From the NCBI GenBank assembly GCA_020638855.1, contig JACKHT010000020.1, forward strand, positions 1-36,337: a stretch of 36,337 nucleotides of DNA, given 5' to 3'. The notes under the pieces were generated by a model that ran no database searches, was not told the DNA's origin, and was given only the letters and a program-made list of their open reading frames with translations. Shown in pieces: positions 1 through 8,974 of the stretch; position 1 is the stretch's first letter; every line of letters starts with the position of its first letter. The translations under genes were made by a program, and so were the position numbers. Origin of the DNA: Planctomycetota bacterium. Its GTDB lineage: Bacteria; Planctomycetota; UBA1135; GCA-002686595.

Positions 1-3000
1 CTTCCAGCGCTTCGAACCCCGACTTGAGTCGGCGTTGTTCGGCGGCGCGCGCGCGCACAGCGTGGTAGCCCTCTTGCGAGCTGAACAAGGCCCGTACCCC
101 GGCCGGCCCATAGGCCCGCTGGGCGTACTCGTTGACCATGCGATGGGTCGAGAAGAACGGCGGCAGCGTCGTCAAGGCATGCAACGAGCGTTTCAGCCAG
201 GCAGCGGGAACCCCCTCGTTGTCACGATCGAAGAACAAAGGAACGATCTCCGCTTCGAGCAGGCGCAAGATCTGCTCGTTGTCGAGCCGGTTCTGCTGGT
301 GCTGGTCCTTGAACGAACGCTCCGGGCCCACGCCCCAGCCGTTCTTGCCGTCGCAGCCCTCAATCCACCAACCGTCGAGAACGGAGAGGTTCAGGCCCCC
401 ATTGGCGGCGGCCTTCATGCCGGAAGTTCCACTCGCCTCCAGCGGCGGGATCGGGTTGTTGAGCCAAACGTCGACGCCCTGGACGAGCTTCTTCGCGATC
501 TCGATGTCGTAGTCCTCAAGGAAGACGACCTTACCGACGAAGGGTTCGCGCTTGGTCAACTCTGCCACCCGGCGCACCAAATCCTTGCCCGCTCCATCTG
601 CAGGATGGGACTTGCCAGAAAAGAGGAAGCGCACGGGGCGTGTCGGATCGTTGACCAGCCGAGCCAACCGATCCTCGTCTTCGAGCAACAAGGTGGCGCG
701 CTTGTACGGCGCAAAGCGCCGCGCGAACCCAATCAGCAGAGCGTTTGGAACCTGCAACCCCGCTTGGATGCGCGCCAAGAGTTTGGGATCGTCTTGGCGG
801 CGATGGTAGGAGCGTTCGAGGTTGTCGCAGGCGGCTTCGAGCAGATCCTTGCGCAGCTCGAGGCGAGCCGCCCACAGGTCGCGCACATGGATGCGATCCT
901 CCGAACTGCGGAAGTCCGCTTCGGTAGGAGCCCGATCCACCACGCCCAGGCACCGGGCGATCGAACCCGCGGTCCAGGTCGGCAAGTGCACACCATTGGT
1001 CACGTGGGTCACAGGTACTTCTTCGCGCAGTAGGCTACCGTAGAAGGGATACAACAACTCGCGACTGACCTCGCCGTGCTTCTCGGCCACCCCGTTGACG
1101 AACGAAGCCAAGTTCAGGCACAGGTAGGTCATGTTGAACGACCCATGACCGCGGGCGTCCGCGCCCAATTCGAGGAACTTCTCCCAGGGCATGCCGAGCC
1201 TAGCGGGCGTATCGAAGAAGTAGCGCCGCAGAAGATCCTCGGGGAACACATCGTGGCCGGCCGGGACCGGGGTGTGCGTGGTGAAGACCGTCCCCGCCCG
1301 CACCATTTCTTTGGCTTCTTGGAAGTTCAAGCTCTCGTCGCTGATCAGGATGGCAACCTGTTCGAGCGCGGCGAAGGCGGCGTGGCCTTCGTTCATGTGC
1401 AGAACCCGCGGGGACAATCCCATGGCCTGCAACATGCGGATCCCTCCGCGCCCCAGCACGATTTCTTGGCGCAGACGCTGTTCTTGGTCGCCCGAGTACA
1501 AGCGATGGGTGATGGTCCGGTGTTGGGGGTCATTGCCGTCCACGTCCGAATCCAACAAGAACAGGCGTACGCGGCCGACTTGGACCTCCCAAGCCCGCAG
1601 CCGCAGCTTGCCCGCGGGCAAGGCCAGGGCAATCTCGATCGGTCGCCCATCGGCATCCAGCACGGGCTGCATCGGCAAGTCGCCCGGGTCATTGTGCACT
1701 TCCAGTGCCAGTTGATCGCCCGCTGCAGAAAGCTGCTGGCGAACGTAACCCCCGCGATAGAACAGCCCCATCGCAATCAGCGGCATGTTGAGGTCGCTGG
1801 CCGACTTCAAGTGATCTCCGGCCAGGATGCCCAAACCGCCCGAGTAGATCGGCAACGAGGGGTGAATCCCGAATTCGAAGCAGAAGTAGGCCACCGGTTG
1901 CTCGGTATGAACGGCCCCATCGCCCAGCACTTGGGCGCTCTCCGCCATGTACGCATCAAAGCGCGCCAAAGCACGCTGCAAGCGGGTGAGGTAGCTCGGG
2001 TCCTGGCAAACGCGCTCCAAATCCTGGGGGTAGGCGCGGCGCAGGTACGTGATCGGATTTTGACCGCACTCTTCCCAGAGCCGCGGCGAAATCTCCTCGA
2101 ACAACGCCGGAGCATCGCAATCCCACGACCACCACAGGTTGCGCGAAAGCCGCTGCAGCCCCGCCAAAGGCTCGGGCAAGCGTGCAGCCACATCCAGCCG
2201 GCGCAGCCGCGGGCCGATGCTCTCGCGCGGCTGATCGGGCTCGGGGTTGAGGGCGAAGCGCGGGGTTGCATGGCTCGCCCGCTTGGCGCCGATCTTTAGG
2301 GCCTCCTGGAAAGCCACCTCGTAGGGGGCGATCAGGTGGCTCCAAGCGAGCCCCGCGGCCGAGGCTTCGCACGCCGATTGGCGCTCTGCCAGGGTCGTCG
2401 GCGCAATCAGTTGGGCTTCGATCTGGCGCGCCAATTCGGAGGCGACGACGGAATCGCTCAAGCCAATCCTGTCGATCACGGTCACCCCTTGGTCCGCACC
2501 CAAGGACTGCTTGCGCGCCCAAACGCCAAAGCCGGCCAGTTCGGTCGTGATCGTGGGGACGCCCACCGAAATGCTCTCGGCCGGGGTGTAGCCCCAGGGC
2601 TCGTAGAACGAAGGGAAAGCGGTCAAATCCATGGCCGCCAAGGCCGACTCGTACGAAATGTCGAGCGGGGCGCTGGACGGCAGGTAGGCGGGGATCTGCA
2701 CGATCTTGACCCGCGAGCCGACGTGGTTGTCGAGCCCCAGTTGCGCGCAAAGATGCACAACCGGATCGTTGTCGCGGTCGAAGAGGTCGTGGGTGGTGAC
2801 TCCCAGCGGGCCATGGGCGCTGCCAGGGTTGTCCATGCGCTCAAGCAGGTCGCGCAGCATGCCCGAACTGCCGCCGGGAACGAGCACAAAGATCACCACG
2901 CGGCGGCCCTGGGCCTGGTCCAACTGATGCGCGGCTTCGAGCAGGACATCGAGGCCCTTGTTGTGGAATTCGTAGCGCCCTGAGGTCGCCAGGAAGGCCG

Positions 3001-3880
3001 CATCGGACACGTCCTCCCCCACCAAGGCCGAGGCCACGCGGGTCAACCGATCGCGGGCTTCTTCGCGCCCGGGCAAGCTCGCTAGGTGCTGCACCCACTC
3101 CAAATCGATGCCATTGGGCAGGATCGGAGCCGGACGGCGACCCAACAGCAACTCGGCTTCGTCCGCGGTCACTCCGCTGACGGTGGTGAACACATCGGCC
3201 TCGCGGGCCGCGATGCTTTCGAGCGAGTGCTTGGCGGGAACGCCGATCTCGCGCGCCGCTTCTTGCGGGGTACGGCCACGCAGCGCGGCTTCGGGGGTGA
3301 ACCCGGTCGAGGACAACGCGCGACCCAACATGGTGGCATGGGTCGTGAAGATCGTGCCGACCTGGGGCAGCACGTCTTTGAGGTGCAGCATGCCCGAACA
3401 GGTCATCCACTCGTGGAACTGGGCTACCGCCGGCTCCCCCGTGGGTGCCACGTGCAACCGGTACCACTCTTCGATCGCAATCCCGGCGGCATGTCCGAAC
3501 AGGACGGGCTCGAGGTAGTCCCAACCGCCCAAGAGCGAGTCCACCTTGTACTTCTCCCACAGGGTCGCGAGCAGGCGGTCCTTTTGGTTGTACAGGTTGG
3601 AAAAACCCACCAAAACCGCGCGCGGGTTGCCGCCGGTGGCCCAGCGCCCGACGCGCACGTCGACGCCGCGCGCACGACAGGCATCTTTGAAGGAGTCCCA
3701 GCCGGTTTCCTCCTCAAATGCCCGCGCTGCGTCATCCAGGTCCAACAGCATGGGACCCAGGGTCAAATAGCGATCTCCTAACTTCTCGGTGAGGGTTCGA
3801 GCCTTGCTGGTGACGACGGTGTAGATCCCGCCGACCTTGTTGCAGACTTCCCAGGAGACTTCGAACAGGTGGAACGTCAT
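1..3880 (-). CDS. GT3 glycogen synthase fused to GT35 alpha-glucan phosphorylase (3' end outside window)
   Basis: The reading frame is open from the ATG at 3880 to the left edge (1293 codons, no stop), so the gene is incomplete. Residues about 1-540 are a GT3 (eukaryotic-type) glycogen synthase. It starts FEVSWEVCNKVGGIYTVV, continues with QFHEWM and FTTHATMLGR, and has the FPSFYEPWGYTPAE motif carrying the E-x7-E catalytic signature. Residues from about 560 are a GT35 glucan phosphorylase of the short bacterial type: LWWSWD near 580, FEFGIHPSLPIYSGGLGILA, and the pyridoxal-phosphate site EASGTSGMKAAANGG with its Lys at residue 1156. Family knowledge: GT3 extends alpha-1,4-glucan from a nucleotide sugar, and GT35 releases glucose-1-phosphate. 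Both would be cytoplasmic; no signal peptide is seen. The gene lies 25 nt after the GH57 gene, as last seen member of the operon. No strong Shine-Dalgarno precedes the ATG, but the GT3 N-terminus fits this start exactly. Confidence 0.93.
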   Translation of the reverse strand, partial: MTFHLFEVSWEVCNKVGGIYTVVTSKARTLTEKLGDRYLTLGPMLLDLDDAARAFEEETGWDSFKDACRARGVDVRVGRWATGGNPRAVLVGFSNLYNQKDRLLATLWEKYKVDSLLGGWDYLEPVLFGHAAGIAIEEWYRLHVAPTGEPAVAQFHEWMTCSGMLHLKDVLPQVGTIFTTHATMLGRALSSTGFTPEAALRGRTPQEAAREIGVPAKHSLESIAAREADVFTTVSGVTADEAELLLGRRPAPILPNGIDLEWVQHLASLPGREEARDRLTRVASALVGEDVSDAAFLATSGRYEFHNKGLDVLLEAAHQLDQAQGRRVVIFVLVPGGSSGMLRDLLERMDNPGSAHGPLGVTTHDLFDRDNDPVVHLCAQLGLDNHVGSRVKIVQIPAYLPSSAPLDISYESALAAMDLTAFPSFYEPWGYTPAESISVGVPTITTELAGFGVWARKQSLGADQGVTVIDRIGLSDSVVASELARQIEAQLIAPTTLAERQSACEASAAGLAWSHLIAPYEVAFQEALKIGAKRASHATPRFALNPEPDQPRESIGPRLRRLDVAARLPEPLAGLQRLSRNLWWSWDCDAPALFEEISPRLWEECGQNPITYLRRAYPQDLERVCQDPSYLTRLQRALARFDAYMAESAQVLGDGAVHTEQPVAYFCFEFGIHPSLPIYSGGLGILAGDHLKSASDLNMPLIAMGLFYRGGYVRQQLSAAGDQLALEVHNDPGDLPMQPVLDADGRPIEIALALPAGKLRLRAWEVQVGRVRLFLLDSDVDGNDPQHRTITHRLYSGDQEQRLRQEIVLGRGGIRMLQAMGLSPRVLHMNEGHAAFAALEQVAILISDESLNFQEAKEMVRAGTVFTTHTPVPAGHDVFPEDLLRRYFFDTPARLGMPWEKFLELGADARGHGSFNMTYLCLNLASFVNGVAEKHGEVSRELLYPFYGSLLREEVPVTHVTNGVHLPTWTAGSIARCLGVVDRAPTEADFRSSEDRIHVRDLWAARLELRKDLLEAACDNLERSYHRRQDDPKLLARIQAGLQVPNALLIGFARRFAPYKRATLLLEDEDRLARLVNDPTRPVRFLFSGKSHPADGAGKDLVRRVAELTKREPFVGKVVFLEDYDIEIAKKLVQGVDVWLNNPIPPLEASGTSGMKAAANGGLNLSVLDGWWIEGCDGKNGWGVGPERSFKDQHQQNRLDNEQILRLLEAEIVPLFFDRDNEGVPAAWLKRSLHALTTLPPFFSTHRMVNEYAQRAYGPAGVRALFSSQEGYHAVRARAAEQRRLKSGFEALE

Positions 3881-3905
3881 GGAGTGGCTTGGGGCGATTC
3901 AGGGC

Positions 3906-5111
3906 CTACGGCATCAGGAGACTCTCAAGCGGCACGCCGAGGCGGCGCCGGAGGTCTCCTAGGACGTTCATCAGGGTGATGTAGGCGTCGTGGGGCGTGG
4001 CGTAGGGGCTGAAGTACTTGTGCACATCCCCATCGGAGAAGAATTTGACGCACATGTAGTAGAAATGGTCCGAGGTGGTCAGCCGGCGCCAGGTTTCCAG
4101 GAGATCGGAATCCCCGGTGGCCTTCACGGCCTCCGCCAGCTCGTAGACCGCCTGGTGGGCCGAGCGCTGCATGGCGTTGTCCAGCCAGGCGGTCAGGTCA
4201 CGCTCGGCGTCCGCCCACGAGAAGGGATTGGGAAGGTCCAGGCGCGCTACCGGGTCGCAATCGGCGGCCACCTGGCTGGGCGTGGCGAAGCGGAAGCGCG
4301 GATCGCTCAAAACGGCTCCGGGCAAGTGCCGCATGAACTCGAAGATGCCGGTTTCGGTCCATTGGTGTTCGCCGAAGGTTTCGTAGTCCATGAACAGCCC
4401 TACGAAATCATCCTTCTCGGGCAACGCCCCCAACCAGTCGCGGAAGGTCTCGCTGGAGAGCGGCCACGAGGCCCAGGCCTTGTTCGAGAAGCGGAACGCG
4501 ATGTCGTCGGACAATCGGTACGAGCGCAAAAGCGTCACGATGCGATCGCAACCCTCAGGGCGGTAGACGTAGTGCGGACTGCGCCAGTCGAGGATGTGGT
4601 CTGCGCCCTCGGCCAGGATGGCGCGGTAGCCCATGTCCTCCGCCTCGCGTGCGATGGCGTTCGAGGTGATCAACTCGGTGTTGCGGAAGGCGGTGGGCGC
4701 GCGCCCGAACAGCCTCTGGATCCGTTCGTGTTGGTTGCGGACCTGGGCCCGGAACTCTTCCGGGTCGATCAAGGCCGACAGCGAGTGGTGGCTGGTTTCC
4801 GCCAAAAACTCCACGCAGCCGGTCTTGGCCAGGCGCTGGAAGATCTCCAAGGTCTCGGGGGCCCATTGCTCGAGCTGTTGCAAGGCGCAACCCGAGATCG
4901 AAAACGCGCAGCGGAACGCGCCTTGGTGCTGCTCGACCAACTCCTCGAGCAGCAAGGTCATGGGGCGATAGCACTTGTCTGCCACCCGCCGCAAGATGCG
5001 CTCGTTCTCGGCATCGTCGAAGTAGTCCGAATGCTTGCCGATGTCGAAGAAGGTGTAGCGTCGCAATCGCCAGGGCTGGTGGATCTGGAAGTAGAAAACG
5101 ATCGCGGTCAT
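3906..5111 (-). CDS. GH57 family glycoside hydrolase (alpha-amylase / glucanotransferase type)
   Basis: This 401-residue cytoplasmic enzyme acts on alpha-glucan, hydrolysing or transferring alpha-1,4 links. GH57 signatures appear in order: IHQPWR at 10-15, the SGCALQQLEQW region at 73-83, ETSHHS at 105-110, FRNTELI around 142-148 with the likely nucleophile Glu146, and FMDYETFGEHQW at 240-251 with the likely acid/base Asp242. The start overlaps the stop of the upstream glycosyltransferase as ATGA, implying translational coupling. The length fits the short GH57 amylases rather than the larger branching enzymes (about 520 residues or more), but hydrolase, transferase and branching activity cannot be told apart from sequence alone. 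No branching enzyme gene is visible in the operon, so a branching role remains possible. Confidence 0.92.
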   Translation of the reverse strand: MTAIVFYFQIHQPWRLRRYTFFDIGKHSDYFDDAENERILRRVADKCYRPMTLLLEELVEQHQGAFRCAFSISGCALQQLEQWAPETLEIFQRLAKTGCVEFLAETSHHSLSALIDPEEFRAQVRNQHERIQRLFGRAPTAFRNTELITSNAIAREAEDMGYRAILAEGADHILDWRSPHYVYRPEGCDRIVTLLRSYRLSDDIAFRFSNKAWASWPLSSETFRDWLGALPEKDDFVGLFMDYETFGEHQWTETGIFEFMRHLPGAVLSDPRFRFATPSQVAADCDPVARLDLPNPFSWADAERDLTAWLDNAMQRSAHQAVYELAEAVKATGDSDLLETWRRLTTSDHFYYMCVKFFSDGDVHKYFSPYATPHDAYITLMNVLGDLRRRLGVPLESLLMP

Positions 5112-6607
5112 GGCATCAACTCCTCATAAACACGGCGCAACAGCGAACCACGCGCTTCCCAACGCATGCGCCGAACTTCCTCGCGCCCGGATTGGATCAA
5201 ATCGTCGCGCAAGGGCGCGTATTCCAGAACGGCTAGGATCTTGTTGGCCAGTTCGCGGGTATCCCAAAAGTCGACCTTGAGCGCGTGGGTGACCACTTCG
5301 GAAACCCCGCTTTGGCTCGACAGGATGACCGGCACGTCGAGCGCCATGGCTTCGAGTGGGGCGATGCCGAACGGCTCCGAGACCGAAGGCATCACGTACA
5401 GATCCGCCATCGAGTACATGCGCTCGACGTCCTTGCCGCGCAAAAAGCCGGTGAAGTGCACGTGCCGCGCGAGCCCAAGCTTGGCCGAGTACTCGATCAT
5501 GCGCGGCAGCATGTCGCCGCTGCCCGACAGCACGAAGGTCACATCGGGTCGGATCTTGACCACCAGGGCTGCGGCCTCCAAGAAGTACTCGGGTCCCTTT
5601 TGCATGGTCACGCGACCCAAGAACAACACGATGGGGTCCTTCACCAACCGCCGTGTGTGCCACTCGGCTCGCTGTTCCTTTTGGGTTACGGCGTTGTGCA
5701 CCACCCGCAGGCGACTGCGCGGGACGCCATAGTCATGATGGACGATGTTGGCGGTGTAATGGGACACGCACACCACGCGATCGGCGTGGACCAACCCGAG
5801 CCGTTCGAGAGCCTGAACGCGCACGTCGCCTGCGGTCCCGCTGCGGTCGCGCTCGAGCGCGTGGGCGTGCATCACCAGGGGCTTGCCTGCCGCGCGCGCG
5901 GCCGCGATGGCGGCGGGGGCGGTCATCCAGTCGTGGCCGTGGACCACGTCGAACGACTCCTGCGCGGCCAAGTGCGCCACCACGCGCGCATAACGCGCCA
6001 CTTCGTCGAACAGATCGCCGCCGTAGCCACCCGCGAATTCGTGGTGTACCCACGTGCTTGGGGCAGCCTGCAAGCGCGCCTCCTCGGCCAAGGCTTCGGT
6101 CCATTCCAGCCAGCCAGCGGTGTCGCGCTGCTGGGGAAAGGGCGGGGCGCTGCCGGGGGGCAAGTCGACTTCGACCGGGTGCCCATCCGCTTCCCCCACC
6201 CAGGTCGAGTACTCGCGAGCCGTGAGATAAGGACGCAGCGGGCTGTCGATCTGGTAGCTATGCACAAACGAGGTAGGTTGGGCATGTTCCCGAGCCGCCG
6301 GAGCGCCGGTCGCAAGGACTTCAGCGCCTAGGGCATGGTTCCAACCCACTTGGGGATCGAGCTGCAACTGGGCTCGCCGCACGCTGGTGCGGGACTTGGG
6401 TCCTACCGAAGCTTCCTCGTTCCAGCCCACTTGGTTGGCTCCCACCACCCGCGTGCGGGGAGCCCACTCGTCGCCGAAGGCCTTGGGCACCACGAACAAA
6501 ACCTCGACCTCCGATGCGGCCAATCCTTCGCAAATCCCCTGGCACGCCGTACCCAATCCGCCCGAGATGTGGGGCGGAAACTCCCAACCGAGCATCAGGA
6601 CTCGCAT
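5108..6607 (-). CDS. GT4/GT5-like glycosyltransferase, probable starch/glycogen synthase relative
   Basis: The product is 499 residues with a GT-B fold. The N-terminus has the synthase-like nucleotide-sugar loop WEFPPHISGGLGTA (compare KxGGL in GlgA). VVHGHDWMTAPAAIA and VVCVSHYTANIV follow in the middle. The C-terminal Rossmann half has FLGRVTMQKGPEYFLEAA and the EPFGIAPLEAMALDVPVI motif near residue 408, holding the E-x7-E donor-site pair. Residues about 45-120 are an insert with two QVGWN copies, unlike compact GlgA proteins. It sits between the debranching enzyme and the GH57 gene, so a role in alpha-glucan synthesis or modification is likely; donor and acceptor are not known. A clear Shine-Dalgarno fixes the start. 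A debranching enzyme/GT/GH57 trio also occurs in Bacteroidetes (from memory, not checked). Confidence 0.88.
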   Translation of the reverse strand: MRVLMLGWEFPPHISGGLGTACQGICEGLAASEVEVLFVVPKAFGDEWAPRTRVVGANQVGWNEEASVGPKSRTSVRRAQLQLDPQVGWNHALGAEVLATGAPAAREHAQPTSFVHSYQIDSPLRPYLTAREYSTWVGEADGHPVEVDLPPGSAPPFPQQRDTAGWLEWTEALAEEARLQAAPSTWVHHEFAGGYGGDLFDEVARYARVVAHLAAQESFDVVHGHDWMTAPAAIAAARAAGKPLVMHAHALERDRSGTAGDVRVQALERLGLVHADRVVCVSHYTANIVHHDYGVPRSRLRVVHNAVTQKEQRAEWHTRRLVKDPIVLFLGRVTMQKGPEYFLEAAALVVKIRPDVTFVLSGSGDMLPRMIEYSAKLGLARHVHFTGFLRGKDVERMYSMADLYVMPSVSEPFGIAPLEAMALDVPVILSSQSGVSEVVTHALKVDFWDTRELANKILAVLEYAPLRDDLIQSGREEVRRMRWEARGSLLRRVYEELMP

Positions 6608-6610
6608 GGC

Positions 6611-8623
6611 TCAACTCCCTCCCAGCTCAAGCATGTGGGCGGCGCGCAACACTTCGGCCACGGACCATGCCTGGGCGGGCGTGCCTCCGGGGCGATGGGG
6701 CGGATCCCCGTCGAACACCTCGGAGATGTGTCCCAAACCGTGTTCGCTGAGATGCTCTTCGAAGCCAGCGACGACTTGAGCCAGCGAACGCATGCGGGCC
6801 CCCTGCAATGGGAACACCTGCAAGGCAGCTTCGACCAAGAACCCAATCAGCCAGGGCCAGACCGTGCCTTGGTGGTACGCGCGGTCGCGCGCCTCCGGCC
6901 CACCTTCGTAACGCCCGAGGTAACGCGGGTCGTGCGGCGAAAGCGTGCGCAATCCGCGCGGAGTCAAGAGCTCCGCCAGCGCCAATTGGACCACCGAAGC
7001 CTTTTGGTGATCGCTCAAGGGCGAGTAGTACATGGCCGCAGCCAAGACCGCATTCGGTCGGATCGAAGCGTCGGGTTGGCCGTCGGGATCGAGCGTATCT
7101 GCCAGGTATTCGGTCGAGGACAACCAGAAGTCGTGTTGCAGCACATGCCCTGCGCGCTGGGCGTGTTGCTCCCAGCGCTGCGCGGCGGCGTCATCGCCCG
7201 CAGCGCTCCGGAGCTCGCTCAAGTGCGCGAGCAATTGGTACCACAGGGCCTGCAGCTCGACGGGCGAACCCGCCCGCGGGGTGACCGGCTCCCCGTGCAC
7301 CATCGCGTCCATCCAAGTGGCATTGAGGGTCGGGGAGCCCGCGTGCAAGCGACCCCTTTCGTCCACGCGCAAACCCAAGTCGGTTCCGCGTAGATACGCC
7401 TCGGCGATCGATTCAAGCGCCGCACCAAACTCGTTCCACACCGCCTCGTCCGCTTCGCTGGCGTGCTGGTACAGGAGCACGGCCCGGGTGAACCACAACG
7501 CTGCGTCGGCGGATTGGTACGAGCTCGAGGCCACGTCCGCACCGTAGATGTTGGGCAACAATCCATCGCGAAGGAACGGCAAGGCGCCGACCAAGACCGC
7601 GTGGCAAAGGTCCAAACGCCCCGCCGGCAAAGTCAAACCAGGAAGCGCCAGAAACGTGTCGCGACCCCACTCACCAAACCACGGGAAGCCAGCGATCACC
7701 CCGGGGCGCCCGTGGGTGTCTTTGTAGAAGTACGTATCCGAAGCCAGGATCAACCGGTCGCGGAAACTCTGCACGCCTTCGGCTTGCTGCTTGCGGAAGG
7801 CCTGTTCTTCGGCCCACAGCGCGGCGGGGTCGGGTAGGGTTTCGCCCAGGGTGGCCACGAAGTAGATCGGCTGACCATCCGGAAAATCGACTTCGATCCG
7901 GCCAGGCGAAAACAGATCCTCGTGGGCCGCAAAGCCGCGGCGTAGTTCGGCCAGGTACTCGACTTTGCGGTACCAAACGGGATCGGCTTCGTATTGGAAA
8001 CCGGGGGCATCCAGGCCCATGGTCGCAGCGGGCAAGGCCGGATAGGGCCGCACGACCAAGCCTTGGGGCAAACGCGTCGCGCGCGGATCCAACGCCACGT
8101 TCTCGTGGGTCAGGTCATGGCTGCGCCGGAACGCAAGCAAGGGGCGCAAGCGCAAACGGAGACCAGCCGGACCGCCCTTGCGGGTCCAGCGCACGAGCAC
8201 CGTGTGCTGCCCCCAGACGGCCAAGATCTCGCGCTGGACTTCGACTTCGCCAATCTGGTAGTGCCACGTGGGATAGGGGTCGAGCTCGAACGAAGCGATC
8301 GATTGGTAGCCTTCCGGCGCGTAGATGCCTGGATACCTTCCGGTGGAAAGCGGGAAGCTGCGGTTGGGACCGACCAGCTCCTCCTCCAGGCGCGAGACAA
8401 ACACGTGGCGTTCGCCGCCACCGGGCAAGGGCGCCACCAACAACCCGTGGTAGCGCCGCGTGGGGCACAGATGCACCGTGGAGCTTGCGTAACCCCCCAT
8501 GCCGTCGGCTTCCAGCCACTCGCGAAAGAGCGCTTGCTCCATCCGCAGGCAGGCGGCCCGATCCATCCGAATCGGGGCGAATTCCGTGGGGGGCGGAGTG
8601 GGTGACGTGGTTTGGGTATCCAT
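6611..8623 (-). CDS. Glycogen debranching enzyme, amylo-alpha-1,6-glucosidase (GH133 type)
   Basis: The product is 670 residues from the ATG at 8623. The frame is open back to 8773, but the extra 50 residues are basic and unlike the family, so the shorter start is preferred. The N-terminal domain has EWLEADGMGGYASST and TRRYHGLLVAPLP, typical of bacterial/archaeal debranching enzymes. The C-terminal alpha/alpha barrel has GFPWFGEWGRDTFLALPGL near residue 315, with the conserved acidic residues of the active site. LNATWMDAMVHGEPVTPRAG and VELQALWYQ follow near 430-460, and HQGTVWPWLIGF near the end. It removes alpha-1,6 branch stubs from glycogen in the cytoplasm. This is the first gene of the operon; its promoter must lie in 8624-8974. 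The next gene starts 3 nt after its stop. Confidence 0.92.
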   Translation of the reverse strand: MDTQTTSPTPPPTEFAPIRMDRAACLRMEQALFREWLEADGMGGYASSTVHLCPTRRYHGLLVAPLPGGGERHVFVSRLEEELVGPNRSFPLSTGRYPGIYAPEGYQSIASFELDPYPTWHYQIGEVEVQREILAVWGQHTVLVRWTRKGGPAGLRLRLRPLLAFRRSHDLTHENVALDPRATRLPQGLVVRPYPALPAATMGLDAPGFQYEADPVWYRKVEYLAELRRGFAAHEDLFSPGRIEVDFPDGQPIYFVATLGETLPDPAALWAEEQAFRKQQAEGVQSFRDRLILASDTYFYKDTHGRPGVIAGFPWFGEWGRDTFLALPGLTLPAGRLDLCHAVLVGALPFLRDGLLPNIYGADVASSSYQSADAALWFTRAVLLYQHASEADEAVWNEFGAALESIAEAYLRGTDLGLRVDERGRLHAGSPTLNATWMDAMVHGEPVTPRAGSPVELQALWYQLLAHLSELRSAAGDDAAAQRWEQHAQRAGHVLQHDFWLSSTEYLADTLDPDGQPDASIRPNAVLAAAMYYSPLSDHQKASVVQLALAELLTPRGLRTLSPHDPRYLGRYEGGPEARDRAYHQGTVWPWLIGFLVEAALQVFPLQGARMRSLAQVVAGFEEHLSEHGLGHISEVFDGDPPHRPGGTPAQAWSVAEVLRAAHMLELGGS
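6615..6623 (-). promoter_or_regulatory. Shine-Dalgarno site for the GT4/GT5 gene
   Basis: On the minus strand GGGAGGGAG lies 7 nt before the ATG at 6607, inside the last codons of the debranching-enzyme gene. It is the strongest ribosome-binding site in this operon and decides the glycosyltransferase start. Confidence 0.75.
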
Positions 8624-8974
8624 GGTCTGACGAGGCAATGAAACGGCCACCACTTGTACCAGCTTGGAGGGCTTTCTCGTGCCGCTCGAGCGAGAAATGG
8701 CGCGTCGCCCAGCGCGCTTCCCCATGGCTTGGAAGCCCGAGCTCGAATCATGGGGACCTGCCCGCGGGGACATCGGGTGGGGCAGGACCCCACTCGGCTT
8801 CTAGCGACCCGACACAAACCCGACAGAAGCCCGGGGATGACGCAAACCCGAACGGAGCATCGGGATCCTCGAACCTACCTGGCGATGCAAACATGGGAGC
8901 TTGTCTTCCAAGGAGGCCGCTTTGGATCACGGCTCCAGTTCCTAGACCCTAGAGGCTTCCAGGATTCTCCAGAT
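8624..8974. other. Divergent intergenic region between the glycogen operon and the DUF4388 gene
   Basis: This 351-bp stretch should hold the promoter of the minus-strand glycogen operon and that of the plus-strand DUF4388 gene. The plus frame of the DUF4388 gene stays open to 8654, but its translation here is Arg/Pro/Ser-rich without family features. I find no convincing -35/-10 pair, operator or hairpin. Confidence 0.5.

Noticed and set aside
1076..2299. 407-codon plus-strand open frame (and another at 35-1033)
   Set aside because: Both are antisense to the GT3-GT35 gene, which shows catalytic motifs in the opposite strand throughout this stretch.
3990..5129. 379-codon plus-strand open frame
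   Set aside because: Antisense shadow of the GH57 gene; the minus strand carries all GH57 motifs.
8624..8773. 50-residue N-terminal extension of the debranching enzyme
   Set aside because: The extension is basic and Ser-rich, not family-like, and would use up the divergent promoter region.
8654..8974. N-terminal extension of the DUF4388 protein
   Set aside because: The frame is open, but the translation is Arg/Pro/Ser-rich, lacks family features, and crosses the promoter region of the divergent operon.
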